A DNA stretch of 64,000 bases, taken from NCBI GenBank assembly GCA_946811185.2, contig OX328102.1, positions 13,269,194 to 13,333,193 on the forward strand, written 5' to 3'. This document shows, piece after piece, positions 25,706 through 38,291 of the stretch (its first letter is position 1; each line of letters starts with the position of its first letter). The position numbers and the translations under genes are program-made. The stretch comes from Hippopus hippopus. Its lineage: Eukaryota; Mollusca; Bivalvia; Cardiida; Cardiidae. Under the pieces are notes generated by a model. That model was given only the letters and a program-made list of their open reading frames with translations. It was not told the origin of the DNA and ran no database searches.

Positions 25706-25880
25706 AGCATAAAAGGAATATTATGTTGTAATAACTTTCCTGGTGCTTGTATTTACTTCTCACCGCGCAGGAAAATTTTGACATCCCGCTCGACCTACGG
25801 TCTCGGGCGATATCAAATTTTTTCACGCTGCTCGAATTAAATACAAGCACCAGGAAAGTTACTACAACATAATATTCCGT
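25706..25880. mobile_element. Short MITE with about 45-bp TIRs
   Basis: GGAATATTATGTTGTAATAACTTTCCTGGTGCTTGTATTTA at the left is inverted at the right (AAATACAAGCACCAGGAAAG ... ACATAATATTCC), enclosing about 80 bp. No coding capacity. Confidence 0.65.
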
Positions 25881-26800
25881 ATGTAGACTGCATGCACAGG
25901 GAACACGTATGTATTATGAGACCATAATAAAATGTAGACTGTGGTATGTAGAATACATGTATGTATTTCAAGGTCATAATTTAACGTAGACAGCGGTATG
26001 TAGAAAGTGTATATCGAGAAACTGGTTTAACATTCACAACGGTCCATACAGTTCATTAATATATTTCGAGACCATTATTTATCGTTCACAGCCATTTAAA
26101 GAGAACATGTTTGTATTTCGTGACCATAATTAAACGTTAACAGTGATACTGGGCAGGCTACATGTATATTTTTCGAGGCCTTATTTAAACGTTGACAACG
26201 GTATACAAAGTGCATATTTGTATATCGAGGCCATAATCAAACGTATATAGGATACATGCATGTATGCCGAGACCATTAACATTGACAGCGATATCTACGA
26301 TACATGTATGTAGATCGAGGCCATATTTAACCATAGACTATATTATCCTACAAAATTTGCTATGATTAAAAATGAGTATTATTTTACTACTTTAACCGAG
26401 CTACTTTTTCCTTTTTTTCCTTCTTAGAATTATCATTTATAAATCAGAAACCACTATATTCTCATTACAAAGGGAGATAATAATTACCTCCCTTTTCAGG
26501 AAACTAACAAATGTATCAACAAATAATTTCAAGATAGACATCAAAGGAATTTCTGGTCGGTTATAAATGTGCAAAAATATTATATCAGTATAAATCCTTA
26601 TTTATCAACTAATAAGAAATTTTATTCCATGTTGCACTAGAAGCGTTAGGATGGTAATACCTTAACGTCCACAGCGGTATGTAGATTACACGTACATTAT
26701 TCATGACCAGGATTAAATGTTAGCAAAGGTATATAGAGCGCTTATAGATCTGTCTCTCGAGACCATAATCAAACGTAGACAAGGGTATACAGAGTACATT
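25880..26800. repeat. Highly diverged minisatellite, about 60-bp period
   Basis: Recurring GTAGACAGCGGTATGTAG, ACATGTATGTAT-TCGAGGCCATAATTAAACGT-like phrases, with strong divergence; interrupted at about 26340-26640 by unrelated AT-rich sequence. Confidence 0.5.
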
Positions 26801-27214
26801 TTTTTTATTTCATGCTTTCCGGTAGGTTATCGAGAAATATCGGTGAAATATTTTTTGATATTTCATGGTTACGACCAGTGAAAATACCGATTTTTATGAA
26901 TGAATGAATGAGTAGTGTTTTATGGCCCGTCGACAGCTAAGGTCATGTTGGGCGCATTTACAAATTTAACCATGCCTAAAGTTCACAAAATACTGTGAGA
27001 TGTTGAAGCCTGATGTTTAGAGCAGTAACTATGAGGAAGCGACCTTGTTTCAATAATAAAAAAACTTTGCAAAGGCCAATAAGCCCTAAAATCTTAGCAA
27101 TTAAAAAAAAAAACCTCTAATGGAGTAAGAATCTCCCTATCAGGGAGGCAGAAAAATGTGTGTTAAGAGCGTTATTAAAAGGTGAAAAGTCAAGAAACGT
27201 AAAACTACGTAAAA

Positions 27215-28144
27215 CTACATTTTCTTAAAAAGGTTAACTTCCCTAAGAAATTCGAAAAGTGACTCCAACTTCACAGTATCAAACAGTCTTTTCAAACTGT
27301 CATCCTGAAAATACTTGTCTCTGATAGGTGCTAAATCTATGCACTCTATTAGTAAATGCTTGACGGTTATAATTATATTACATGGTATACACTGAGGAGG
27401 TTCTTCTCCTTTGAGAAGGTACGAATGCGTCATGTGTGTATGACCTATTCTCAAATGGGCCAAAACAATTTCTTCTCGGCGGCTTGACCGCAAGCCTGGA
27501 AGCCATTCACCTACATTTGGCTTCATACTAAATAATTTATTGTTTTGATTTGCCGGATCACTCCTAGATCTTTGCCAGACATCTTGAATAAAATCATTAA
27601 TAAGTGGTTTAAAATTGTTAAAAGGCACCTTAAAGGGTAAAACATCGAGTGATAATGCCTCCTTGGCAACTCTGTCTGCCTCCTCATTACCACAAATGCC
27701 AATATGACTGGGAAGCCAACAAAATACGACCTCATCATTTTCACAGATATTGGATATTTTGTCTAAAAGATTAGTAATAAGCGGGTTGTCTGTTTTCTCA
27801 AGTTCAAGTGCTTGCATGGCAGAGAGCGAATCAGTAAAAATAATGTAACGCCAGTAACCGTCTTCTTTTATATGATCAAGAGCGAGATCTATAGCCTTTA
27901 ACTCGGCCGAAAAAATCGATGATTTATCCGGAAGACGGAACTGATATAATTCGCCGTCTAGCACGGCAGCTGCAGCAATCCTGTCACCATCTTTTGAACC
28001 ATCTGTATAAATGGGTTCATAATTATAGTATTGCCTTTTTATTTCAAGATATTTACTTTTAAAAATCATAGGATCTGTAGTGGCTTTTTGATATGATGCT
28101 AAATCATATACGAATGTGGGACTGTTAGAAGTCCATAAAAGCAC
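27215..28144 (-). pseudogene. LINE ORF2 C-terminus: RNase H domain
   Basis: 309 aa open. RNase H1 signature: YTDGSKDGDRIAAAAV (first Asp), AELKAIDLAL (Glu), FTDSLSAMQAL (second Asp) and GNEEADRVAKEAL (last Asp), with WLPSHIGICGN before the last. All four acidic residues are present. The C-terminal part has CIPCNIIITVKHLLIEC, a CCHC-like motif usual at the end of such ORF2s. Start Met is internal; upstream thumb sequence is in the same gene but has a stop at about 28300. Confidence 0.8.
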
Positions 28145-28506
28145 GTCTTTTACTTTATTTTCCTCGATATCATTGAGATCAAAATCAAGACTTTGTATGT
28201 CGGCATCGCAACGAAGACTAAAAGGAGGGATGATCTTTTCCTTCTTTAAAAATGCGTCTTTGTACAGTGGTTCAAAAACAACTTTATAAGTTGGGTTTTA
28301 TGGATTTGACTTCAATTTTAGATAGTACTGCATGGAAAGTTTCTTTCGCCTGAGATTTAACGAAGGTTCATTTGCTTCAACATACAGCCTATTAATTGGA
28401 GAAGTTTTAAATGGACCTAATGCAATACGCAAGCCTTGATTATGAATAGTGTCAAGTTGGCGTAAATATGATTGACGTGCTGACCCGTATACGGCGCAAC
28501 AGTAGT

Positions 28507-29040
28507 CTAATTTAGATCTAGGCGGTCATTTACCATTCTTTCCATGGTTTTACAAATACAACTTGTTAAGGCTATAGGGCGGTAGTTGCTAGGATTTGTA
28601 GTATCTTTGTTCGGCTTAGGTATAGGAATAACTATAGCTTCTCTCCAAGAGTCTGGAAGAACACATGTCCTCCAGATTTGATTAAAAATTTGAAGTAAAC
28701 AATGGAGGGAACGATACGGTAAGTGTTTAAGGAATTGATAATGGATATCGTGAGAACCAACTGCAGTGTCATGACATTTTTTAAGAGCTTTTTTATGCTC
28801 TCTAAAGGTAAAATCTTTATTGTAGTGTTCCTTGTTACTGGATTTAAAATTCAATTTGGATTTCTCTTGTACGGACTGATGTGTTCGAAACGTGGATGAG
28901 TAATTTTCAGAAGCAGATTTCTTGGCGAACGTATCGGCCAGCACATTGGTAATGTCATGTTTAGAAGTGAAATTCCCATCATCTGTATCAAGATGACCAA
29001 CACTATTGGCAGTACATTTACCCTTAATTTTCCGTATCAT
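28507..29040 (-). pseudogene. LINE ORF2: N-terminal reverse transcriptase segment
   Basis: Contains SWREAIVIPIPKPNKD and PSNYRPIALTSCICKTMER, the classic RT motifs 0-1 of non-LTR elements. The frame then ends at the deletion junction, so the catalytic YxDD region is absent. Confidence 0.8.
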
Positions 29041-29627
29041 CTCCCATGTCTTTTTGACAGATGATCTAGAATTTAATCTGGATACATACTGTCGCCAAGA
29101 CGCACGTTTACTTTGTTTTATAGTTCGTCGTGCTCTCGCACGTGCAATTGTGAACCTTAAAAATTTTCCTGAGTAGGCCTCTGATTGAAATTTCTGAGAA
29201 CTGATTTTCGCTCAGATAAAGCCTTCTTACAATCATCGTTAAACTATGGCTTACTTGGATGCTTTAGTTTTGTCGACGTTCGAGGAATTGATTTCTCTGC
29301 AGCCGAGTAAAGTAAGGAAGTAAACAGTTCAGCTGGGTTTTCACATTCTTCAAAAGCATTGGGATCTATTAATTGTTCGCAAAGGATATTGAATTTTCCC
29401 CAGTTTGCTTTATGAATCTTCCAGCGTTCTGGACGTTCTTGTACATATGGTCCAACTTCCGATACAAGGATCGGGAAATGATCGCTTCCATGAAGATCGT
29501 CATCAACCTTCCAATTTAAATCAGTGAAAATTTCCGGACTGCATATACTTAAGTCTAAGGATGAATAAGAACCAGTAGCAGGATGACGGTAAGTTGAAGA
29601 TTTATCATTAAGCAGAACAAGGTCGTG

Positions 29628-30104
29628 TTAAGTAATAAATTCCTCAATCGTACGAGCCTTGTTATTCGTGTATGTGCATCCCCATAATGTATGATGGGAG
29701 TTAAAATCTCTCATTGAAATGAACGGTTTCGGTAATTGACGTAGCAGATCATCAAGTTCCTTGAGGTCAATTGGCGAACTACGTGGTACATAAATAGAAT
29801 GCAGTGTTACCGTCTTATGGAGGGAAATGCTTACCGCGACAGTTTGTAAAGTAGTTGCAAGGTTAAGAGAATGATGCGGAACATTGTTGTTCACATTTAA
29901 GGCTACACCTCCGGAAGCTTTATCGTTACCACAAAAGTGTTTTAAATAACTTGAGTGGTACTTTAAGGAGAATTTGTCGGAGTCCATAAGAAAGGTCTCC
30001 TGTAAACAAACTGCAACTGGTTTCTTTTCATTTATTAAAAGGCTTAATTCCTCGAAGTTAGCTTTAATGCTACGACAATTCCATTGCAGAATGATAGTAT
30101 CCAT
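29628..30104 (-). pseudogene. LINE ORF2: AP-like endonuclease, interrupted
   Basis: Starts ILQWNCRSIKANFEEL, then CLQETFL (catalytic Glu) and FISMRDFNSHHTLWG, where the usual GDFN Asp-Asn pair is degraded to RDFN. The C-terminal endonuclease motif SDHFPI lies beyond a stop at about 29500. Confidence 0.8.
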
Positions 30105-30146
30105 TACTAAATTTATAGTAAATAAGAACTAGAAGTATGTGCCAAT

Positions 30147-31070
30147 TCATTTCTTATTATTCAATTTTATAATACGATCTTGCTTGTTTGTGTTTGTTTC
30201 TGCATGGTCGTTTTCCGCCTCCATGTCTTCCTCAAGACATTGGAAGCGGTTGTGCTGTTGTACTGGGTCATCAGACCCCTTCGGAAGACGGTCTGAAATG
30301 ACCTTTTCTGAAGATTTGTTCGGACTTGGTTTTCGAACAGGCTTTTCTAGTTTTTTATTTGTTAAAGATTTTTGTGGTTTGACAGATAGTGAAGTCTGTT
30401 TCTCTGTTGAATCTGTTTGCACTGACGCATCGTTCGTTTGCGTTTGGGCATCTTTCAAATTAACTGTTTTGACTGTATTTGACCTTGTAACGCTTGAATA
30501 AGATGCACCCAATGCTTGTCGTGCATCCATGATCTTCCTTGCTTCTGCAAATGACAGGCTTTCGCGGTACTTTATTGTTATTATTTCTTTTTCCCTCTTC
30601 CATACTTTACATGAGCAGGATGTCGAATAATGCTCTTCGCCGCAATTAAGACATTCCTGGGGTTTGTCACAAGGGTAGGTATGGTATGTTTCAACTTCGT
30701 TCGTACCGGATCGTTTACAATGATCATCAGCATTGCACTGCCTCTCGTAATGGCCAAACGTAAAACATCTGTAACATTGCAGCAGAGGATTTGGGATACA
30801 GAGATCCACAGGAACTTCCATGTATCCAACTTTTAGTGTTTTTGGTAAGATTGCCGTTTTGAATTTCAGAATTATGGTATTCGTGTCCTTGCGGACACCA
30901 TCACGAAAGACACGAATACGTTTGGCCTCTATGACAGTCTGAGTCGATAATTCTGTAACGATTTCATCTTCATCTACTCCAGCTAAACCCGGACATCTGA
31001 TTATTCCTCTGGAAGAGCTTAAAGTGTTGTGAGTAGTGCATTTCGCGGGAATTTCGAAAAATTGTTTCAA
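30147..31070 (-). pseudogene. LINE ORF1 protein with CCHC knuckles
   Basis: 307 open codons. CYRCFTFGHYERQC and CLNCGEEHYSTSC are CCHC knuckles, preceded by an RNA-binding-like segment with LKVGYMEVPVDLC. The true N-terminus extends upstream to about 31340 but is broken by stops, one in VESTKPFARFLII and one near the VERAQH segment. Confidence 0.78.
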
Positions 31071-31570
31071 GCCTTGCAGGTTTTTTTAATGTTGCGCTCT
31101 TTCCACCTCTACAAGTAAAGTGCCATTTTTTAGTTTTTTGACAGACTTCGGGGAGCCTGCCACAGAAACAAGTACCTTTTCAATTACGAATGGTGACAGC
31201 TTAGCCAATGGTTTTTCAGGTTCTAAAGATTCAATGATCAGGAAGCGTGCAAAAGGTTTGGTCGATTCAACTTAAGCCTGTTCGTTATCAAATTCTTTGC
31301 GTGTTCGTTTTTTTTTTTTTTTTTGTTTGGGGATCCATGATTAAGCAGTTAAACTTCGTCATTTGCGGCCCCCACCCACCATGGAGTCCAACGAAGGGGA
31401 CATGACTAATAGAGCGGAGTATCCAGCTCTGCATGTCAGGGTTACCTAAATGATATACTCAGGCTATGCAAATCACAAAATTCGGCGAAGAAGATGCGTG
31501 CCAACATCCCCAGACCAGGATGTACCCACGTAAGTCAAAGCAAACCAAACAGCCCGCACAACTCAATTAG

Positions 31571-33490
31571 CCCATGAGCCTAAAATAGACTTGGGACTAA
31601 AATACATAAAGGAAGGAAATTAAAATGGACATACTGATGAAGTAGGTATATAAGCTAGAACAACACTGAATAGGTAAGCGATACATGCATTATCAGGAAA
31701 ACAACTGTGATACAGACAAAAATGGTTTTATTTTTGTTTAACATTAGGAGTGTTAGAGACTTTTAAACCTGTTCGAAATGCCCAAAATCTAAAAACGACC
31801 AGCCGATTGCACTAGACCGGGCCCATCTAGGCTCTCGTTTACACCGAAGCCGAGGCCGAAGCAGTGTGTTAAAGAGCTGGAGATCCCTCGGCTTCCCTCA
31901 ACTGCCAGGACCCTCTTTACCGGCTTACGAGGCTCCACCCACGGCAAACAGGCGGGTCCATTGGTAGGGTCCTACCACTCTGCAGGACGGCAGCCGGCGA
32001 ATTCTACCCCCCGTCCGGCTGGGGGACCGATTTTTATATTCTAACTCTTCAATTGAAGAGTTAAAAAACACTCGCCAGAGAACAACTGGTAACACCCCTT
32101 TCCGCCGATGGGACAAGCATTTGACTGTAAGGTAATAATTCGAACAGTCTGATAGAAGTATCTGTATCATGCTACATACCAAGCACTATTCTGGGCCGAA
32201 TGCTTTAGAACAAAATGATTTTAAAAGTTTTCTCTATAATAGCCCGTATGAATGTTGCTACCTGGAGGGCGGGTCCATTTTTGACCCAAGGTCTACGATT
32301 ACTAAAATCTTGGTAGAGGTCTACGAACAAAATCTACATACCAAATAATACAGGTCTAGGCCGAATGTTTATTAACAAGAAGATTTTTCAAGGTTTCCAA
32401 ACAAGTCTAGGCCGATTGTTTATAAACGAGTAAATATTTAAAGTTTTTGACAGAAGACCACTTTTGTGGAATCTTGTCTGGACAATTTGCTTGGATAAGC
32501 TGACCCAAAATGCATAAAAAAGGAAGGCTGGAAGCTGGGTTACTGTCGCAAAACGATGTTCAAGCCTACGTGACTACGTTGTGCAGCTGCAAAGGTTGAC
32601 CCTTCTCAACCACAGCTGTGCTGCCTGACAGGTGTGCCGTACTGTTCAAACCTCGGGCATACTCTAGTAATGACAGTCTCGTGCACGCTAAAAGGCCTAG
32701 TGAACATCACGATGGATAGTCGCCCTTATCCCAACTGTCCGCTGCCTTTATGCTTTCGATTCTTGTTGGCGTAAAGATTGAATACCCTACGTAGGTACAT
32801 GTATGGAACATGTTTGCAAAATATTATTGAAATCGTGACTTGCAGGGAAATTCTGTACCACATAAAAGCTTATTTGTTCACTTGAGACTATGTCCATAAA
32901 TTAAATTTACTATACGTCATGATGAAATATCGAAACTTTATAATGTAATGTAAAATGTTTGATGATAAGTAAACTTTGAGTAGTACAGATTCTACGAAAC
33001 TGCGTTATGATTCATATCCTTTACCTTCTACTGCTGGTGACTGTAGGATATTATGCTGATATTATGCTATCAATTTGTAGGAGGCAGTTGAAAACGCATA
33101 AAATTGTACGGCGGTCAACCGGACACGACGTGTACGAATATATGTAAGGGTATATTATCAGTCATGTCTGTTATGAGCATTGAAAATTTAACTTTTCCCA
33201 AATAGACTAATGCAATAGTATCGGTGAATTTCTTACTCCAAATGTATTTCTTACTCCAATGTAAAAATCACAGGTAAAGCTCAAAGGCCACAGTACATGG
33301 ACTTCTGTTTTTCACGCTCGCACGCGCGCGCGCCTATGTGTGCGTGCGTGACTCTATTTGTCATGTAGTTCTCAAAATACCATGCGTTCCTAGTGTCGAC
33401 CGATTACAACGATGACAGCACTTTGATTATTTGAGCAAGTGAAAACATATTAAAATAACACAAACACTGATTTATTTCTTTTTTCTTTTT
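31571..33490. other. Intergenic; possible LINE 5' region and simple repeat
   Basis: GC-richer blocks at about 31800-32130 and 32500-32790 differ from the surrounding AT-rich DNA and may be retroelement 5' UTR fragments. A short (CG/TG)n run lies at about 33318-33350. No gene recognised. Confidence 0.35.
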
Positions 33491-33935
33491 CAGAAGTTAC
33501 AGAGACGAGACCGTGAAAAAACGCTTGGTTCACAAATTGACAGGCCACATGATTCAACCTATATAGAAATCCTAAAACATTTTTAAAAAGTATTAATATA
33601 TTCCTTAAATTTGAATAATCAGTGTCGAAGAAAGACTATATTAAAAGTGGACTACTCAAGCAAGCCGAGTAACAAGCTGTGCTCCTTTTCACAAAACCAG
33701 ATACCTTTAATATTTAGCATAGTTCAGTACTAGCGTTAACTGTAAAGTTAGAAACGGATAGTCTACTGGCAGGTTTGTGAAACAATACTTTGACAACTGA
33801 AACAGTACCAAGGTCTTACTTTACATTACGATTCGGAGCAACAAACTGTATTGCTGAAAAGATTGCTTTTAAGAACTTAATACTAGTTATCTCTCATTTA
33901 TATAGTATGAAGGATGTTGGAAAGCTGTAGCAGAC
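33481..33935 (+). other. Probable 5' UTR exon and acceptor of the RING gene
   Basis: TTTCTTTTTTCTTTTTCAG at about 33475-33493 is a strong 3' splice site, after which the sequence runs without intron signals to the ATG at 33936. Inference only. Confidence 0.4.
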
Positions 33936-35051
33936 ATGGCAAAACCTTCGAACTGTGATTTAGTCAATCTCTATTGCCCAGAAAGTTTATTTGAGTGCCA
34001 GATATGTATGGAAATATTTCAAAGTCCACGACTTCTACCTTGTCAACATGTATTTTGTGCAAACTGTTTAACTGCAATTATAAAAAAGTTGACTATAAAT
34101 GGTAGTGCAAAAGGAACAAGCTTTAAATGTCCGGTTTGTCGCCATAAATATCCCGTAGATAATAGAGAAGGAAACAACTTTGAAGACCATTTACTGAAGT
34201 TTCCAGAAAGTTTACTCCTGAAATCTTTATTGGAGTACAGGGAGAATCATACTGTACAGAAAAAAGATGTTTGTGTCGGCACTAGTGTCAAGAAGACCAC
34301 ATCATCGTCATCACAAACTGAGTGCCGGACTGACACAGACTTAACTGGCTTGTTTTACGTTAGGCTATGTCATCGGTTTCGAAATGTGTTGGTCAGCGTA
34401 GGATCTGCTTGCCTCACACGATTGTGTTGTCTGTGGAAATTTAGGAAATATATGTTGTATTTCATCCTATTTACGGCGTCATTTACAACTCTAATGTTCG
34501 TGTATTCATTATTACCAACAGTTGCCGTGCCGAAGGACATCCAAGTTTTCAGAATTTACTTTGAACAACAGGCCTTTTTCTACTTAGTGTTACTGCCAGT
34601 GATTTGTGGTTTGTCATATATTACTTTTGCTTTCTTGATTCTTATGTCACATGAAATCTATTCATCAATTTTGGGTGCATTGAAAAAGGTTACTGATATA
34701 TTTACAACTTCTACTACAAAACCATACTCTCTTAAGACCAAAATGGTAACATGGTATAACTTTTCTGGTGAAAACATTAAGTTGGGTTGTGTATGTGGTG
34801 CATTCACCTTTATGACTTTTTACATTAACATACCTTATTTACACTCTGTTTTAGGTATTTTTCTTGATTTCGTCACTTTGTGTTTCGGTTTTACATGGAT
34901 AATTGCATTGTATTGTCTAGCGGTACTTATTACTGTTATGTTAGCAGCCATTTTTTATCGAGCGCATTGGATTAGGAATTTGGAAATGAAGAGGATACGG
35001 AGACAACATTCTCGTCGCGGTGAAACTAGGAGAGTCTATTTCAGAAGATAG
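33936..35051 (+). CDS. RING-finger E3 ligase-like multipass membrane protein
   Basis: 371 aa, uninterrupted single coding exon. N-terminal C3HC4 RING: C21, C24 (CQIC), C36, H38, C41, C44 (CQHVFCANC) and C65, C68 (CPVC), with the TRIM-like spacing and PRLLPCQH signature. A Ser/Thr-rich linker follows (residues 113-135), then four hydrophobic segments at about 173-193, 212-238, 286-306 and 311-345, and a strongly basic C-terminus RRQHSRRGETRRVYFRR. Expected role: ubiquitin ligase anchored in an internal membrane with the RING in the cytosol. Related RING-plus-TM proteins are numerous and lineage-expanded in bivalves; no one-to-one orthologue claimed. AATAAA follows at 35119-35124. Confidence 0.85.
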   Translation: MAKPSNCDLVNLYCPESLFECQICMEIFQSPRLLPCQHVFCANCLTAIIKKLTINGSAKGTSFKCPVCRHKYPVDNREGNNFEDHLLKFPESLLLKSLLEYRENHTVQKKDVCVGTSVKKTTSSSSQTECRTDTDLTGLFYVRLCHRFRNVLVSVGSACLTRLCCLWKFRKYMLYFILFTASFTTLMFVYSLLPTVAVPKDIQVFRIYFEQQAFFYLVLLPVICGLSYITFAFLILMSHEIYSSILGALKKVTDIFTTSTTKPYSLKTKMVTWYNFSGENIKLGCVCGAFTFMTFYINIPYLHSVLGIFLDFVTLCFGFTWIIALYCLAVLITVMLAAIFYRAHWIRNLEMKRIRRQHSRRGETRRVYFRR

Positions 35052-35118
35052 GTGCAGTACCTTATATCTTGCCTTATTTATGCACGGTGCAAACATGAAA
35101 TGCGAGAAAAAGCGGATA

Positions 35119-35124
35119 AATAAA
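35119..35124 (+). terminator. Poly(A) signal of RING gene
   Basis: AATAAA in GGATAAATAAACACG, 68 nt after the stop codon. Confidence 0.65.
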
Positions 35125-35384
35125 CACGATACACATGGAAAAGCTCAAACAAGTTCTCTTTGTAATACGCTTTACTACTTGATAGATTAATCATGGCAAA
35201 ATTGATGAACTGTGCTGTGTTACGAAAAAGAGATTCAAAGAAGTATGTACCGAGGGACTATTTTGCGTAAAAATGTTTTTATTCATACTGCTTTACTTGA
35301 TCACAAGATTTATTTTTACTTATTTGCTGAAATGTGAAATCAGCAAATCTCTATTATGAATATCGATTACTACAAAACTGTAGC

Positions 35385-35645
35385 CCGCCCGGGTGGCTCA
35401 GTGGTGAGCGTGTCGGACTCATGACCTGGTGGTTATGAGTTCGATACCCGGTTGAGGCGAACTTTCCGGCGTATTTTCGCCTCTCACCTCTGCTGAAGCA
35501 TGTGAGAAAAGTAGTCGGTGGCTTTGGAAAGAAAGTTGTGTTAGTACTGGTGTGAGAAAGCCAGGAAACACATGTGCGTCACCAACCGCCATGATATGAC
35601 CTGAGCTGTTAAAGTGGCGTTAAACCCCAATACAACCAACAAAAC
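35385..35645 (+). mobile_element. tRNA-headed SINE, second family
   Basis: tRNA-like head GCCCGGGTGGCTCAGTGG (box A) and GAGTTCGATACCC (box B). The body ends in GTGGCGTTAAACCCCAATAC and an AACCAACAAAA tail. Distinct body from the SINE at 5031. Confidence 0.7.
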
Positions 35646-35649
35646 TGTA

Positions 35650-37125
35650 TTTTGAGATTGCTTCTCTACATATATGTAAATCGAATCTTGTGATCTACAT
35701 TTTCGACAGTATTGGCACCATAAAATACTAATAGGGTTGTGATAGTGGCGTATTGCTCTATCCGTTCACCAAGTGGGTCATTAAACTAACTGCCAAATGA
35801 AAAGTATACATGTGGGTCGTTCTATGTTTTTTTCAGCATGCACACCTTAAAAAGTCTAAAAACTTAAGTCTTGTGACGTGAGCGATTTTTACACAGTTTC
35901 TTTACAAGGAAAAGTGTACTGCAGCGAATCAAAACTGAAGCTTTATTCAGATTTTTTACTTTTTATAATCAGAGTGTTTGCGCTTACGGTCATTCACCTA
36001 ACAGACCAAATTTGAACAGTATTAGACACACATGAAACACGAATATCAAATTAAAGATATCAAATGTGATGATTGTATTCAGCACTGAAAATGGATCTTG
36101 AGGATTATTTCTTTCCCTAAAAACCCTATTTTATCGGAATGTACGAAGATTTTTAAAGAAGTTGAGCTGTAATAATCAATATCTTCCTTAGATTTGGGTT
36201 TAAATGTAATATTTTCAGATCACAATGTATACCAAAAAAACATTAAAAAATAGTTTTCCATGTTGGCCCTGTCTAAATGCCTGTCTAAATGTTGAGAGAG
36301 AGAAACAAATGACACTGAGCCTGTTAGGTGAAATGACTTAACGATAGGTCAATGACATTTTAGTTAAGGGAATGACAGACAGCTGATTCCTGGCAAAATA
36401 AATTCCCTTTATTTCCAGTTTGTAGCGTTCAAATGTTCATTCTATTGAAAATACGATTTTCCTGACTAACACTTGATTAACAGGAGCATTAATAATAGAA
36501 GGCTTTGATCATACTTGACCATAGTACATTACTTATTAAGATTTCCAGGAAGGAGTGGTTGAGCGTAATTAATGTACATTGTAGAACATGTGTCACAATC
36601 GATGTAAAATAAATAGATTTAAACTTACAGACAGAGTACTAGTATTATGGTCTGAAATTGCTTGCTTTTCTGTTCACATACTGGTTCAAAATTATTTGTT
36701 TGGTTCTCAAGTCAAATATGAATGACAATAAGACAACTGAATCTTATTTAGCAGACAAGTGATCTTATGCCATTAGGGATAAAGGATAAACAAGTTTTTT
36801 TTTCTTGAAACCGTTTATATTTAGCTGGAATAAAGCAGAGCGATTAAATGATATCTGAACGCCAATAGGCCTTTCGTGAAACTATCTACCGACATTTGAA
36901 AATAATAACCGTTAAAATGTTAACAACCTTCAAATAGTTTTTCTTCCGAATTTTTCCGAATTCTCGTAAGCTATTTTTTTTTGCCAGTGTGTGTAGGGGA
37001 AAAATAACTTCCTCATATCCTAATTCGTTTGTGTCGGGAGGCACCTGTAAACACAAGTTGAAAAATATTTGGACACGTACATGTATCTATATTCTCTGGC
37101 AAATCTATCGTCGTAATATGAACAT
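35650..37125. other. Intergenic, AT-rich
   Basis: No gene, RNA or clear repeat seen. Confidence 0.4.
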
Positions 37126-37129
37126 TTAT

Positions 37130-37437
37130 TGTATTTGCGTTTACGTATTGTCGCCACCGGTTGCCCATATGAGCCACGCCCCAGAAGACTGTTAGTTTTG
37201 TTACGGGGGATAGTGCAAGATACAGGACGAAACCAATCCTACGTTATGCCTAGTTCTTTAACTTGCTCGGTGTATAGCACCACCACACGGGACTTCGGTT
37301 TTAACATCTCATCCGAAAGACTATAACTAATTTTAGATGGCCAGTCGTGGGGCTCGAATCAGCACCCTCAAGTGACTTAATACATGATGTTTACAAGTCC
37401 TACGTTCTACCACCTGAGCTATGCGGGCTGGTCTTTT
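37130..37437 (-). mobile_element. MetaSINE-like copy, reverse orientation
   Basis: Reverse complement of the 5031-5346 family: GCCACCGGTTGCCCATATG, TCTTTAACTTGCTCGGTGTA, CTCATCCGAAAGACTAT and a CCTGAGCTATGCGGGCTGG tRNA-like head. More diverged than the first copy. Both ORFs over it are spurious. Confidence 0.72.
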
Positions 37438-37721
37438 ATGAATATGAAGTATATTTAGCCGCTACAACTGAATATAAGAATTTCACTTTGGGTCATTTGT
37501 AATGATTATATTAGTAAGTCATTTTAACAGACTTACCATTATTTTACTGAGTTGACCTTGGGTCAAAAATTTGTAAAGCAAATTAAAAACTAGTATTATG
37601 AACATACTGACGGTCTTTGAATATATGCGACTTCTCAAGTTCGTGCATTTGTCGTTTATCAAGGAATCGGTAAAGGTTTTAGCTAGGAATCGTTATGAAT
37701 TAACGATGCCAAAATCTAACA

Positions 37722-38250
37722 AGAGGGCCATTGGCCCTAACACGTAAAGTCATCCAGGGTTGATTAAGCTGAGAAGTTCCCTATTTAAATTATGTGAAAC
37801 ACATGAGTGTTAGTGACCTACTTTTTGACTAGACATGACCAAATTTCAAACTTCTCTGAGATGTCATCGAGATAAACATTTTGACCTAGTTTCATAAGTA
37901 CCTGGCTGAAAATGTGGCCTCTAGATTGCACACAAGGTTTGGCCCAGTGACCTACTTTTTGATCCTACATGACCCAATTTCAAATATGTCTGAGATATTA
38001 TCAAGACAAAAATTCTGACCAGGTTTCAAGAGTATCAGACTGAAAATGTGGCCTCTAGACTGCACTAAAGGTTTTCTAAGATTTAGCTCGTTGACCTACT
38101 ATTTGACTCGACATGAACCAATTTTGAACTTGTCCGATATATCATCGTGACAATCACTTTGACCTAGTTACATGAGTAATAGGCCGAAAATGTGGCCTTA
38201 ATCTGCACAAAGTGTAGCGAAGACGACAAAGCTATATCGGATATAATTCA
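37722..38250 (-). repeat. Tandem-core repeat fragment, about 140-bp period
   Basis: Three units containing GTGACCTACTTTTTGA, GAAAATGTGGCCTCTAGA. Reverse orientation of the array at 51.1-52.7 kb (there CTCTAGAGGCCACATTTT); begins with CAAGAGGGCCATTGGCCCTAA, the same edge as at 52.7 kb. Confidence 0.7.
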
Positions 38251-38291
38251 GGAATAAGAACAACTGGAAAACCATCTCTCCTTTTAACTAT

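Larger units (their letters stand above)
26897..31570 (-). mobile_element. Defective Jockey/I-like LINE with RNase H
   Basis: Minus-strand order ORF1 (CCHC knuckles), AP-endonuclease, reverse transcriptase, RNase H, 3' UTR ending in a (CATT)n run at about 26897-26912. The RT palm is deleted: the N-terminal part ends at about 28517 and sequence resumes in the thumb-like region. Several stops interrupt ORF1 and EN. Not autonomous. Confidence 0.8.
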
